NCBI GenBank assembly: GCA_963775085.1 | Contig: CAVZHO010000014.1 | Coordinates: 1-12,334, forward strand | Source of the DNA: JAAFIP01 sp963775085 | GTDB taxonomy: Bacteria > Pseudomonadota > Gammaproteobacteria > Burkholderiales > Burkholderiaceae_C | Reading direction: 5' to 3' | DNA: 12,334 nucleotides | Shown: positions 1-6,345 of the stretch, in pieces | Numbering within the stretch: the first letter of the stretch is position 1 | Layout of the letters: each line of letters begins with the position of its first letter | Notes under the pieces: model-generated | The model's database searches: none | Seen by the model: the letters and a program-made list of their open reading frames with translations, nothing else | What the model was told of the DNA's origin: nothing | Program-made: the position numbers and the translations under genes

Positions 1-109
1 CCAAAGCCACCATGGTGTTCAGCGCGCTTCCAAGAGAGAACCAAGCTATCGCCAAAACTGCAATGCAGATGGACAATTGGTAGAATTTTCGGCTGTATGT
101 AACACGCAT
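1..109 (-). CDS. N-terminus of a predicted membrane or exported protein (partial, runs off left edge)
   Basis: A minus-strand frame opens at the ATG at 109-107 and stays open to the left edge, giving about 36 residues beginning MRVTYSRKFYQLS. A basic N-terminus (R2, R7, K8) is followed by a strongly hydrophobic stretch from about residue 13 to 28 (ICIAVLAIAWFSLGSA), typical of a first transmembrane helix or an uncleaved signal anchor. No Shine-Dalgarno is visible before the ATG, so a start further downstream is possible. The start lies inside the spacer of an 8-bp inverted repeat, which could be an autoregulatory operator. The family is not recognisable from so little sequence. Confidence 0.45.
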   Translation of the reverse strand, partial: MRVTYSRKFYQLSICIAVLAIAWFSLGSALNTMVAL

Positions 110-118
110 AGTTACATA
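96..118. promoter_or_regulatory. Perfect 8-bp inverted repeat, candidate operator
   Basis: TATGTAAC at 96-103 and GTTACATA at 111-118 are exact reverse complements separated by 7 bp. The dyad covers the proposed start codon of the minus-strand membrane gene and sits about 20 bp before a plus-strand ATG at 138 (MSTNANPAHARHW...). Size and spacing fit a site for a dimeric regulator of TetR, MarR or LysR type, but no regulator gene is visible. The site assignment is inference. Confidence 0.4.
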
Positions 119-299
119 GTACGCCGGCCTTTTGTCTATGTCAACTAACGCAAACCCCGCCCATGCCCGTCACTGGCGACAACCTGTTTTGATAAGAAAA
201 TATGCCTTTAGCCCAATAAACTATTGCGGGAGCAGCTATCGAAAATGTAGTGTTATCCAGGGTGTAGAGTCCGCGCAATTGCAAGGGCAGCTGGAAAGC
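110..299. other. Intergenic region with no convincing gene
   Basis: Between the left-edge membrane gene and the pobA remnant there is no intact gene. A plus-strand frame starts at ATG 138 with a plausible N-terminus (MSTNANPAHARHW) but runs without any recognisable domain into the dispersed repeat at 191-246 and then antisense to the pobA remnant. It may be the stump of a gene truncated by the rearrangement, or chance. No terminator hairpin with a T-run was found. Confidence 0.4.
191..246 (-). repeat. Dispersed short repeat, copy 1
   Basis: The stretch CTTTAGCCCAATA-N8-GCGGGAGCAGCTAT (core 206-239) recurs at 6400-6434 and 10182-10215. Read on the minus strand it has the layout AGCTGCT-CCGCAA-loop-TTGGGCTAAAG. 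CCC and GCGGG flank an 11-nt segment in each copy (GCGGT in copy 2), so a small imperfect hairpin with a GC bulge is kept while the loop varies. The layout resembles a short palindromic element I recall from many Comamonadaceae intergenic regions; that link is from memory. Here it lies about 55 bp downstream of the pobA remnant's stop. Confidence 0.6.
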
Positions 300-488
300 T
301 CAGCCTCGCAATCCCACATAGTTCTCAGCCAACATCGTTTGCGCCGCCTCGGAACTCATCAGGTAAGACAGCTCTGCCTCCTGCATTTTTTGCCCAAAGC
401 CTGCGCTGTCAGGAAAGCGGTGCATCAGGCTGGTGAGCCACCAGCTAAAGCGCTCGACGCGCCACACCTTGCTCAGGGCGCGTACGGA
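300..488 (-). pseudogene. pobA: 3' remnant of pobA, 4-hydroxybenzoate 3-monooxygenase
   Basis: The minus-strand frame from 488 down to the TGA at 302-300 encodes 62 residues matching the C-terminal end of PobA, the FAD/NADPH enzyme that hydroxylates 4-hydroxybenzoate to protocatechuate. Diagnostic segments are VWRVERFSWWLTSLMHRFP and SSEAAQTMLAENYVGL, which line up with the VWKAERFSWWMTS.LHRFPD and GSEA...IAENYVGL of characterised PobA proteins as I recall them. The full enzyme is about 390 residues, so more than 80 percent is missing, including the N-terminal FAD-binding Rossmann motif. An in-frame TAA at 491-489 falls where a Tyr codon is expected (Y-S before the Trp-Arg segment), so even the nearby upstream frame is closed. 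No start or ribosome-binding site serves the fragment. It is a genomic scar, probably from a deletion or recombination that joined it to the repeat-lipoprotein cluster. Confidence 0.82.
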
Positions 489-491
489 TTA

Positions 492-659
492 GCCGTTGAT
501 GCCAGGTTCGGATGTATCGATGTGGTGGCCTATTGCGGCTCTGTGACTGCGACCCTGCGCATCAAAAACTACCTGCGGGGCGCTGGGTACAAGAGTTTGC
601 AAATTATCGAATTTCTCAAGAATGACAGCAATCAGAAGGAGCGTAGTGAAGTGCCAATC
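492..659 (-). pseudogene. Decayed repeat-lipoprotein sequence fused to the pobA remnant
   Basis: Immediately downstream of the lipoprotein stop (TAG at 662-660) the same minus-strand frame stays open for 56 codons to the TAA at 491-489. It contains SAPQVVFDAQGRSHRAA at about 586-536, which matches the start of the ~52-residue repeat of the neighbouring lipoproteins (APQVSFNGQG, APQINFDAQG). The same bases resemble the 3' end of the second lipoprotein gene at about 1965-2010. It is therefore a stranded final repeat unit, cut off from the upstream gene by a stop and joined somewhere between about 500 and 535 to pobA sequence. It is not expected to be translated on its own. Confidence 0.6.
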
Positions 660-1472
660 CTAAAAATTGGTGCCAAAAACTGCGGGTGGATAGCTGACAT
701 CGGTGCTCGCCCTTTTTACAAATCGGTCGTTTCCCCAGCCCGCTCCAGGAAGGTACTGTCTAGTGTGGACGGTGGTGTCTTTGGCACCTTGCAATTGCCA
801 CAGCACGACCAGCTGGCCTTGCGCATCGCTGGCGATGTGGGGCGCACTGGCATAGCCATTGCCGTTTTCAATCTGGGCGGCTTGGCCCCAGCCAGCGCCG
901 GGCACCATGCGGTTGGCCACGATGCGCGTGCGCTGCCCCTCCTTGTGTTGCCACACCACCATAGCGTGGCCCTGGCCGTTAAAGCTGACTTGGGGCGCAT
1001 GGGCCTCAACGGTGTTGGGGGCATCGATCCACTGCGCTTTGCTCCAGCCTGTGCCCACCGTATAGCGGTTGGCTGCGATGCGGGAATGCTGGCCGTCAGA
1101 CTGCTGCCACACCGCCACCGCATTGCCTTGGCTGTCCAGTGCCACGCGCGGGTTGTAAGCGCTGCCAGCGTTATCGGTCTCGATCAACTGCGCCACGCCC
1201 CAGCCCCGGCTTGGTGCCTTACGGTTGGCCCAAATGTTGTAACGCTCGCCATCAAACTGCTCCCACACCGCCAGTGTGTGGCCTTGCGCGTCTATCGCCT
1301 GATGGTAGTCAAACGCACCCCATTCGTTGTCTTGCGCCAGCAGGGGCGCTTCCTGCCGTGTGCTCGCCAGTGTAGGGGGTGCCGAGTTGCTCGGCTGGCC
1401 GCAAGCGGCGAGCACAGAGACGCACAGCAGTGAGCGGAGTATGGGTGAGGGGAAGAGCCGGTGTAAAGTCAC
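660..1472 (-). CDS. Exported repeat lipoprotein with four ~52-residue WQQ/GWG units
   Basis: Translation begins at a GTG (1472-1470), supported by AAGGAG 5 nt upstream, and gives 270 residues. A signal sequence with lipobox LAAC predicts lipidation at Cys24. Four units follow with the pattern AP.(V/I)..(D/N).QG...(A/V)VWQ..DG......ANR....GWG; their key tryptophans are at about 70, 122, 174 and 225, a spacing of 51-52 residues. A fifth unit is cut after PPAVFGTNF by a TAG where the family pattern has a Gln. Regular units with strand-like alternation suggest beta-propeller-type blades, but I cannot name a known domain. It is the last gene of a minus-strand set of exported proteins and is a paralogue of the gene at 1949-2833. 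The function is unknown; ligand binding or surface interaction is inference. The long open frames on the opposite strand are shadows of the repeats. Confidence 0.75.
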   Translation of the reverse strand: MTLHRLFPSPILRSLLCVSVLAACGQPSNSAPPTLASTRQEAPLLAQDNEWGAFDYHQAIDAQGHTLAVWEQFDGERYNIWANRKAPSRGWGVAQLIETDNAGSAYNPRVALDSQGNAVAVWQQSDGQHSRIAANRYTVGTGWSKAQWIDAPNTVEAHAPQVSFNGQGHAMVVWQHKEGQRTRIVANRMVPGAGWGQAAQIENGNGYASAPHIASDAQGQLVVLWQLQGAKDTTVHTRQYLPGAGWGNDRFVKRASTDVSYPPAVFGTNF

Positions 1473-1477
1473 AGTTA

Positions 1478-1483
1478 CTCCTT
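1478..1483 (-). promoter_or_regulatory. Ribosome-binding site fixing a GTG start
   Basis: AAGGAG on the minus strand lies 5 nt before the GTG at 1472. This selects GTG over any internal ATG and keeps the whole signal peptide with its lipobox. Confidence 0.7.
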
Positions 1484-1501
1484 AGGTTCTTGTTTTATCA
1501 A

Positions 1502-1515
1502 GGCACAGCAGTGCC
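1502..1515 (-). other. Small intercistronic hairpin
   Basis: GGCAC and GTGCC (5 bp, loop of 4) lie between the small lipoprotein stop and the ribosome-binding site of the next gene. On the minus strand it is followed by TTGATAAAAC, not a true T-run, so a processing or attenuation hairpin is possible and a strong terminator is unlikely. Confidence 0.25.
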
Positions 1516-1550
1516 CCTGCAAAAGACGTTCAAACTGTCGAGTTTTAACT

Positions 1551-1808
1551 TTAGTAAGTCAAATCAACCACTTGATCTTGCGAGTGAGTGATAAAACTCA
1601 CACTACTCGCCTCGGGCACACCGTAATACGTTGCCCTGGGCTCGGCCAGGTCGCTGGCCAAGCCCACGGGTGCTAGGCTGGGCCCAGCTACCAGCCGCAT
1701 CGGTTCAATCACTTTGGCGTTGCATGCCGCCAAGAGCAAAGCGCAAACCAGTGCGGTGCCGGGTTTGCGTACGACAGATGAGACAGTGATTGGAAGATTA
1801 GCTTGCAT
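1551..1808 (-). CDS. Small predicted lipoprotein of unknown function
   Basis: An 85-residue protein starts at ATG 1808-1806 with AGGAG 7 nt upstream. The N-terminus is a lipoprotein signal: a short basic patch (R14, K15), a hydrophobic core (ALVCALLLA) and lipobox LAAC, giving a mature N-terminal Cys29. The remaining ~56 residues have no cysteine and no recognisable domain. The gene lies between the two repeat-lipoprotein genes on the same strand and is probably co-transcribed with them, so it could be a small envelope partner, or the 5' part of a gene that lost its 3' end. No family is recognised. Confidence 0.6.
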   Translation of the reverse strand: MQANLPITVSSVVRKPGTALVCALLLAACNAKVIEPMRLVAGPSLAPVGLASDLAEPRATYYGVPEASSVSFITHSQDQVVDLTY

Positions 1809-1823
1809 GATGAAACTCCTTTG

Positions 1824-1840
1824 AAAAAAGCGGAATCCGC
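1824..1840 (-). terminator. Weak hairpin plus T-run upstream of the small lipoprotein gene
   Basis: On the minus strand GCGG-ATT-CCGC (1840-1830) is followed directly by TTTTTTC and then by the AGGAG of the small lipoprotein gene. The 4-bp stem is short for an intrinsic terminator; it could act as an attenuator between the repeat lipoprotein gene upstream and the small lipoprotein gene. Confidence 0.2.
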
Positions 1841-1948
1841 GAGACGATGGTTGATGGGCATGCAGGTAGCGCCATGCAGCCGGTGGCTTGGGCTACATTC
1901 TGTGTTTTGCATGATGATTTGCTCTCTGCATAGGGTGCAATACGCTAT

Positions 1949-2833
1949 TCATTTATGAGCATTTGCAGTCCATTGCGGCACCGTGGCTGCTCCCCTGCGC
2001 GGGGTGGAGTGAGCCCACGGCGCAGAGTCCATGTTCTGCGCTTCCAAGCGTGGCTCCACCATGCTGGGCAGACTCCAGCCGCCGCCCTCAGGCTGCTGGC
2101 TAGCCCACAGCTGGGTTTGCTGGCCGTCAAACTGTTGCCACACCACCAAGGCTGTGCCCTGTGCATCAAAATTTATCTGCGGGGCGCTGGCGTGGGCCGT
2201 GGCGCTGCCCAGGCTGGTAGCCGCGCCCCAGCCTGCTCCAGGTATAAAACGGCTGGTCCGCACGTGCGCGTGGCGACCGTCAGACTGTTGCCACACTGCC
2301 ATCGCTTCGCCCACGGCGTTCATCGCCACTTGCGGTGCGTAGGCATCGCTAGGCGTCATACTCGCCAGGCTGTCGATCGGCCGCGCAGCGCCCCAGCCTT
2401 GGCCCGCGACATACTGGTTGGCCCACACTTTGGAGCGCCCGCCCACCTGCTGTTGCCATACCGCCATGGCATGGCCTTGCCCACCAAAAGCGATGCGCGG
2501 GCTGTAGGCGTGGCCACCGTGCTTGGCATCCAGGCGCGTACTTGCGCCCCAGCCCAGCCCAGCCACGCTGCGCTGAGCCCAAATGCGAAAACGCTGGCCA
2601 TCAAACTCCTCCCACACGGCGATGCGGTTGCCACGCGCGTCCTGCGCAATGCTGGGGCTAAGGTGGGCCATCTCCTCCGCGCCAAACGGCGCTGCGGGCA
2701 GGGTCTGCGTCGCCAGCCGTACGTCCGTGGTGGCCTCTTTGCTGTTGTTGGCACAGGCCATGAGCGTAGCGCAGCTGGCCATGGTGGCCCACAGCCCCCA
2801 ATCTATGCACAGGCTTGACAGAGATGCTTTCAT
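1949..2833 (-). CDS. Exported repeat lipoprotein with four ~52-residue WQQ/GWG units, frameshifted tail
   Basis: A 294-residue protein starts at ATG 2833-2831 with AGGAG 6 nt upstream. The signal sequence ends in TLMAC, predicting lipidation at Cys27. Four repeat units carry tryptophans of the VW(E/Q)(E/Q) motif at about 74, 126, 181 and 232, each followed by (D/G)G and a GWG or GW motif about 20 residues later. The tail from about residue 270 (SAPWAHSTPRRGAAT) starts a fifth unit and then loses the pattern. In another frame the same bases read AQGSSHGAA, matching the AQGRSHRAA of the remnant at 492-659, so a small indel has shifted the last unit. It is paralogous to the gene at 660-1472 and follows the DUF1566 gene by 38 bp. 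The fold is probably propeller-like by inference; the ligand is unknown. Confidence 0.75.
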   Translation of the reverse strand: MKASLSSLCIDWGLWATMASCATLMACANNSKEATTDVRLATQTLPAAPFGAEEMAHLSPSIAQDARGNRIAVWEEFDGQRFRIWAQRSVAGLGWGASTRLDAKHGGHAYSPRIAFGGQGHAMAVWQQQVGGRSKVWANQYVAGQGWGAARPIDSLASMTPSDAYAPQVAMNAVGEAMAVWQQSDGRHAHVRTSRFIPGAGWGAATSLGSATAHASAPQINFDAQGTALVVWQQFDGQQTQLWASQQPEGGGWSLPSMVEPRLEAQNMDSAPWAHSTPRRGAATVPQWTANAHK

Positions 2834-2871
2834 GGTGGACTCCTAAGTTTAAAAATAATGGAAATACAGCG

Positions 2872-3387
2872 CTACTGAGCAGTACGAACCAGCCGCACAT
2901 AGAGAGAGATATCGCGGTAGCCATAGCTGACATCACGATAGCCAAAGTTAACGCCCCACTCGAAGCTGGCTTGGCCTACATCAGGTGCTGATGACCAAAA
3001 ATAGTCTGCTGGCGTGGCTGGAAATGCAGTCGGGTCTATTGCCGGGTTGCTGCGGCGTATGTCCAAAATGGTCTCCAACTCTTTGACGCTGGGCAGGCGC
3101 CAAGCAATGCCAGTGGCAGCGGCCTCGCTGCGTGCGCGTGCCAGTGCCTGCACATGCCTAAAAGTGCTGGCCGTGCCCATGCAGGCACCGTTGCGCAACA
3201 CCAATCCCTCCGCGCAGCGCCGCCAGATGAGTTTGGTGGCGTTGTCGGTCACCTCGGTCTCTTCCCCAGACACCACCAGTTGCGCAGCCGCTGCCTGGCA
3301 TACCAATAAAGTAGCAAAGCCCAGCAGTGCGCTAGCGACCCCGTGTTTGAGCGCAGGCTTGATAGGGTGCGCAAGCGTGGTTTTCAT
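2872..3387 (-). CDS. Exported DUF1566 (Lcl-type) domain protein
   Basis: A 171-residue protein starts at ATG 3387-3385 with AAGGAG 6 nt upstream. A signal peptide with cleavage near AAAAQ (about residue 36) is followed by a domain of the DUF1566/Lcl C-terminal type. The hallmarks seen are TDNATKLIWRRC near the start, a second Cys in GACMG, the central WRLPSVKELETILD, the PAIDPTAFP segment, YFWSS, and a final VRLVR. The family occurs in secreted and surface proteins, often C-terminal to other modules; Legionella collagen-like Lcl is an adhesin. Here the domain stands alone. GYRDVSYGYRDIS near the C-terminus is a short internal duplication. It is the first gene of the minus-strand exported-protein set, so its promoter should lie in 3388-3520. 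Role in adhesion or carbohydrate binding is inference. Confidence 0.8.
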   Translation of the reverse strand: MKTTLAHPIKPALKHGVASALLGFATLLVCQAAAAQLVVSGEETEVTDNATKLIWRRCAEGLVLRNGACMGTASTFRHVQALARARSEAAATGIAWRLPSVKELETILDIRRSNPAIDPTAFPATPADYFWSSAPDVGQASFEWGVNFGYRDVSYGYRDISLYVRLVRTAQ

Positions 3388-3451
3388 GGTGAACTCCTTG
3401 GGTTAAAGACGCAGAAGTACAAAAAAATTCAGGGACATAGGCCCTAAAGTC

Positions 3452-3461
3452 GCTGTACAGC
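3452..3461. promoter_or_regulatory. Perfect 10-bp palindrome GCTGTACAGC
   Basis: GCTGTACAGC is self-complementary and lies about 65 bp before the DUF1566 start codon, a position suited to an operator. The outer CTGT/ACAG resembles LexA half sites but lacks the 8-bp spacer, so LexA is not proposed. A 10-bp palindrome can also occur by chance. Confidence 0.2.
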
Positions 3462-3676
3462 CATCTATCCAGCGTGTGTCTATCGTGTCGGGTGCTCGCG
3501 CCCGCGTCACGAACTTTGGCCGAAGAAGGGACTAAATTTCGCCGATAGGCTGCACCCGGACAAAACGGGTGGATGCACCAGCACCACCCGGCAACGTGCG
3601 GTAATTAGATGAGGTGGTCCCATCAGTTCTGGGGATGCGTGCCAAGTGCCAGCGCACCAAATTTCGGCAATTTTTC

Positions 3677-3696
3677 GCAAGTCCATCGTGACTTGC
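3677..3696. promoter_or_regulatory. 7-bp inverted repeat upstream of the first binding-protein gene
   Basis: GCAAGTC (3677-3683) and GACTTGC (3690-3696) are perfect reverse complements around a 6-nt centre, about 77 bp before the ATG. It could be an operator or an RNA stem. The related 8-bp palindrome CTTGCAAG occurs upstream of the second binding-protein gene (6594-6601), and TTGCAAG upstream of the third (10395-10401), hinting at a shared half-site. Inference only. Confidence 0.3.
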
Positions 3697-3760
3697 AGCA
3701 CCTGCACCAGCATCATTGGCAACATGCCGCCAAAGATCTTGCACCACGGGTTTTTAAATC

Positions 3761-3765
3761 AGGAG
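3761..3765 (+). promoter_or_regulatory. Ribosome-binding site of binding protein 1
   Basis: AGGAG lies 7 nt before ATG 3773. This excludes the upstream in-frame TTG at 3767 and gives the N-terminus MTFLLRP, shared by all three paralogues. Confidence 0.75.
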
Positions 3766-3772
3766 ATTGAGC

Positions 3773-4759
3773 ATGACTTTTCTACTTCGCCCTACTGCGC
3801 AAGTCATGGGCGGCTTGCTTTTGGTGTCCAGTCTCACTATGGCTAGCCCCGCACTTGCGCAAACCAGCACTTGGCCAGAGCGGCCAATACGGGTGCTCAT
3901 ACCCGCCGGCGCAGGTACTGCTATGGACATCGTCATGCGCAAAATCACCCCAGATTTGACCAAAGCGCTTGGGCAAGCCGTGATCGTCGAGAACAGGCCA
4001 GGCGCAGCTGGCCGCATCGCCACAGCTGAGGTTTCTAAGGCGGCATCCGACGGCTACACCTTGCTGCACGCGACACAGACGGGGATGATTTTGCACCCCT
4101 TGACAGGTACCAAAATATCTTACGACCCCATCAAAGACTTTATTCCTGTGGCACGCGTTTCCATCGCCTATCCCGTGGTGGCGGTAGCTACCAGTTCGCC
4201 CGCACTTAAACTGGCCGATCTCAAAAATTTGGGGCGTTCTCCGACCATCGGGCTCACCGGTTTGGGCAGCTATGACCACGCTACTTCTTTGGCGCTGGGC
4301 CGCGAGCTGGGGGTAGTGTTCACGCCGGTTCCGTTTTCTCAAGGCACCATGGCAGCGCTGCTGGATGCGGCCAAGGGCAGCATTGATGTCACCTTTACTT
4401 TTCCATCAGAGGCCGCAGGACTGATCGCAGCCGGGAAAATTCGCGTTCTGGCTACCATGGCACCCACGCGTAACGCGATGTTTCCTGATGTGCCGTCTAT
4501 TGCCGAGACTGCAGCGCCCGATACCGGGATAGCCGTGTGGAGCGCCCTGTTTGCGCCTGCTGGCACACCGCCGCAGGTGATAGAGCGGCTACGCACCGAG
4601 ATCAACAACGTGATTAACAGCGATGCCTACAAGGCTTGGCGAGAAACCCAAGGTGCGCAGGTAGATGCGCTTGATGGCCCCGGTCTCACACAGTTTTTCA
4701 TTGCGCAACGGGCAAGTCTCAAAAAAATTGTGGATACCTACGGTTTGAAATCAGAGTGA
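3773..4759 (+). CDS. Bug/TctC-family periplasmic solute-binding protein, copy 1
   Basis: The 328-residue protein has a cleavable signal peptide (MTFLLRPTAQ...) with cleavage near ALAQ (about residue 30), then the Bug/TctC fold over its whole length, which is normal for the family. Hallmarks seen are WPERPIRVLIPAGAG with Asp shortly after (GTAMDI), KALGQAVIVENRPGAAGR, DGYTLL, YDPIKDF.PVARV, PFSQG, IRVLATMAP, MFPDVPS, and LFAPAGTP near the C-terminus. Bug proteins bind carboxylates, amides or nicotinate-like compounds in the periplasm, usually for a TctAB permease; no permease gene is here, so this is an orphan binding protein. The C-terminus KKIVDTYGLKSE is identical in all three copies. It converges with a winged-helix/TPR regulator gene, with 23 bp between the stops. 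The ligand cannot be predicted. Confidence 0.88.
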   Translation: MTFLLRPTAQVMGGLLLVSSLTMASPALAQTSTWPERPIRVLIPAGAGTAMDIVMRKITPDLTKALGQAVIVENRPGAAGRIATAEVSKAASDGYTLLHATQTGMILHPLTGTKISYDPIKDFIPVARVSIAYPVVAVATSSPALKLADLKNLGRSPTIGLTGLGSYDHATSLALGRELGVVFTPVPFSQGTMAALLDAAKGSIDVTFTFPSEAAGLIAAGKIRVLATMAPTRNAMFPDVPSIAETAAPDTGIAVWSALFAPAGTPPQVIERLRTEINNVINSDAYKAWRETQGAQVDALDGPGLTQFFIAQRASLKKIVDTYGLKSE

Positions 4760-4782
4760 GCAAAACCAAAGCGGTGCCTGCG

Positions 4783-6345
4783 CTAAGTGGCCCCGGGCTG
4801 CAAACCACACGCGCGCAGGGCGCAGATGTAGCGGTCGCGGACTTCTGGAGTTGCAGACCAACGTCGACCAAAATATCCTTCATCGAGTCCGTGGGTGGTG
4901 GCTAGCAATTGTGTAAAGTGCTCACGAGCCAAGGCATGCTCGCCAGTCTCATGCAGCGCAACGATGATCGCCATACGCGCCTGCGTGTTCCCGGGGCTGA
5001 ACAATAAGGTTTGACTTAGCCGCGCAATGGCGGTTTCACAATTTTCCATAGCAACCAGTATTCGACCCAGCAATGCTAAGTGTGTGGGATGGCCATTTGG
5101 CATGCTTTTGATGGAAGCCTCTGCGGTAGAGCGTGCTTCACTTAACTGACCGCAATAGAGCAACACCCAGGCATGAAAATTCACGACAGCGGGGTCGCTC
5201 GGGCCCAAATCTCTGGCGTGCTCAACGGCGAACAGCGCTTCTTGAAATTGCCCGTTTTCAGCTAGCAGATTTGCCAAAACGCAAAAAGCAATCGGGTCCA
5301 ACGGGTTGAGCTCAATGGCTTTGTGTACTGCCTTCAACGAGTCCGACAGATTTTTGCCTGTCCACTGCCCCGTATGGCAATAGTTCGTATCCCACATTTG
5401 CGTGTTCGCCAACACGCGCCAAGCGGGCGCATACGAAGGATATTTCTTGACCGCCAACGCAGCCATGTCTAGCGCCTCGCGGGTACTTTGAACCGTTGTT
5501 CGAAACAACGTGGCACCGATTCGCTTCACTAATTCGTAGGCCCCCAGTTCCTCTACGGTTTTTACCATCGACTGCCGCAAGGTATCGTCTCTGAAGTGTC
5601 CGCCTATTTTGCCCGCCAATTGCCCAACCAGCGCATCTGTCTCCCCATACGCAGCGCAGGAGCTGTCCGTATTGCGCTCTGACCACACAATCTCTTCATC
5701 CTGTCCATTGACCAATTCCAGCGACCACTGCACCGTCGTCTCGTTGCGCTGCATATGCCCTGACACGATGTAGCTGGCATGCAGCTTCTCGCAGATCTCT
5801 TTGCTGGTGAGCGCTTGCCCGCGTAAGGCAAACGCAGATTGCCTGCCGATCACGCGCAGCTCTTTGTACTTAGCCAGCTCGGTAATCAAATCCCCCGCAA
5901 ACGCTGTCGCCAGCCGCTCGGAGCGCGCATCACCGTCCATGCTGGTAAACGCCATCACCGCAATGGCGGGGGTGATGAGCCCGTCGGCGTTGTGGACTGT
6001 GGACAGCGCAGGGGCTAGCGCAGGGTCATTGGCAGGTGCTAGAGGCGCAGGCGCACTGCACACCAAGCGGTAACCGCGCCGATGCTCGGTTTGCAGCACC
6101 TGGTGCGCGCTGTCGCCAATGGCGCTGCGTATCTCGCCAATACATTGCACCAGCGAGTCATCAGTCACCGCGATGCTGCCCCACACCTGGCTGACCAAGT
6201 GCTCTTTGGTCACCAGTGCGCCGTTAGTCGCTACCAAGCACTCCAACACGCGCAGTGTTTGCGCCCGCAGGGCTATCTTGGCACCCGCGCTATCGCGCAG
6301 CATTTGGGCAGAGGGGTCAAAAACGGTGGTGCCGAGTTGGATCAT
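4783..6345 (-). CDS. Cytoplasmic regulator 1: winged helix, TolB-like domain, TPR array
   Basis: The 520-residue protein begins with an OmpR/CadC-type winged helix (about 1-96), with LVSQVWG, the recognition-helix region TDDSLVQCIGEIRSAIGD and the wing HRRGYRLV. A TolB-like/FlgO-type domain follows (about 126-250; ITPAIAVMAFTSMDGD, LRVIGRQSAF, YIVSGHMQ). The rest (about 270-520) is helical TPR sequence (KAIELNPLDPIAFCVLANLLAENGQFQEAL) ending in YFGRRW. It has no receiver domain and no membrane segment, so it differs from CadC and should act in the cytoplasm. The start ATG 6345 is chosen because the paralogue at 8562 shares the sequence from here; a GTG at 6351 is in frame and possible. No Shine-Dalgarno is visible. 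It likely regulates adjacent binding-protein genes, by inference from gene order. What the TPR domain senses is unknown. Confidence 0.85.
   Translation of the reverse strand: MIQLGTTVFDPSAQMLRDSAGAKIALRAQTLRVLECLVATNGALVTKEHLVSQVWGSIAVTDDSLVQCIGEIRSAIGDSAHQVLQTEHRRGYRLVCSAPAPLAPANDPALAPALSTVHNADGLITPAIAVMAFTSMDGDARSERLATAFAGDLITELAKYKELRVIGRQSAFALRGQALTSKEICEKLHASYIVSGHMQRNETTVQWSLELVNGQDEEIVWSERNTDSSCAAYGETDALVGQLAGKIGGHFRDDTLRQSMVKTVEELGAYELVKRIGATLFRTTVQSTREALDMAALAVKKYPSYAPAWRVLANTQMWDTNYCHTGQWTGKNLSDSLKAVHKAIELNPLDPIAFCVLANLLAENGQFQEALFAVEHARDLGPSDPAVVNFHAWVLLYCGQLSEARSTAEASIKSMPNGHPTHLALLGRILVAMENCETAIARLSQTLLFSPGNTQARMAIIVALHETGEHALAREHFTQLLATTHGLDEGYFGRRWSATPEVRDRYICALRACGLQPGAT

Larger units (their letters stand above)
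3388..3772. other. Divergent intergenic region between the DUF1566 gene and the first binding-protein gene
   Basis: This 385-bp region must hold the promoters of both divergent units. It contains a 10-bp perfect palindrome (3452-3461) and a 7-bp inverted repeat (3677-3696). A minus-strand frame from 3747 to 3532 ends in a protein-like tail (PGGAGASTRFVRVQPIGEI) but has no ribosome-binding site and no family I recognise; it could be the remnant of a gene end. No dispersed repeat copy is present here, unlike the two comparable regions to the right. Confidence 0.4.

Noticed and set aside
132..1433. 433-residue plus-strand open frame
   Set aside because: Most of it is antisense to the repeat lipoprotein gene and the pobA remnant, which have homology, a lipobox and ribosome-binding sites. 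The open frame follows from the repetitive, GC-rich codon pattern.
1955..2818. 287-residue plus-strand open frame
   Set aside because: It lies antisense to the second repeat lipoprotein and shows no ribosome-binding site, domain or signal sequence of its own.
3452..3461. LexA box
   Set aside because: CTGTACAG lacks the spacer between the CTGT and ACAG half-sites, so only a generic palindrome is reported.
3507..3747. Small minus-strand genes in the divergent intergenic region
   Set aside because: Two overlapping frames are open, but neither has a ribosome-binding site or a recognisable family. At most one is a gene remnant.
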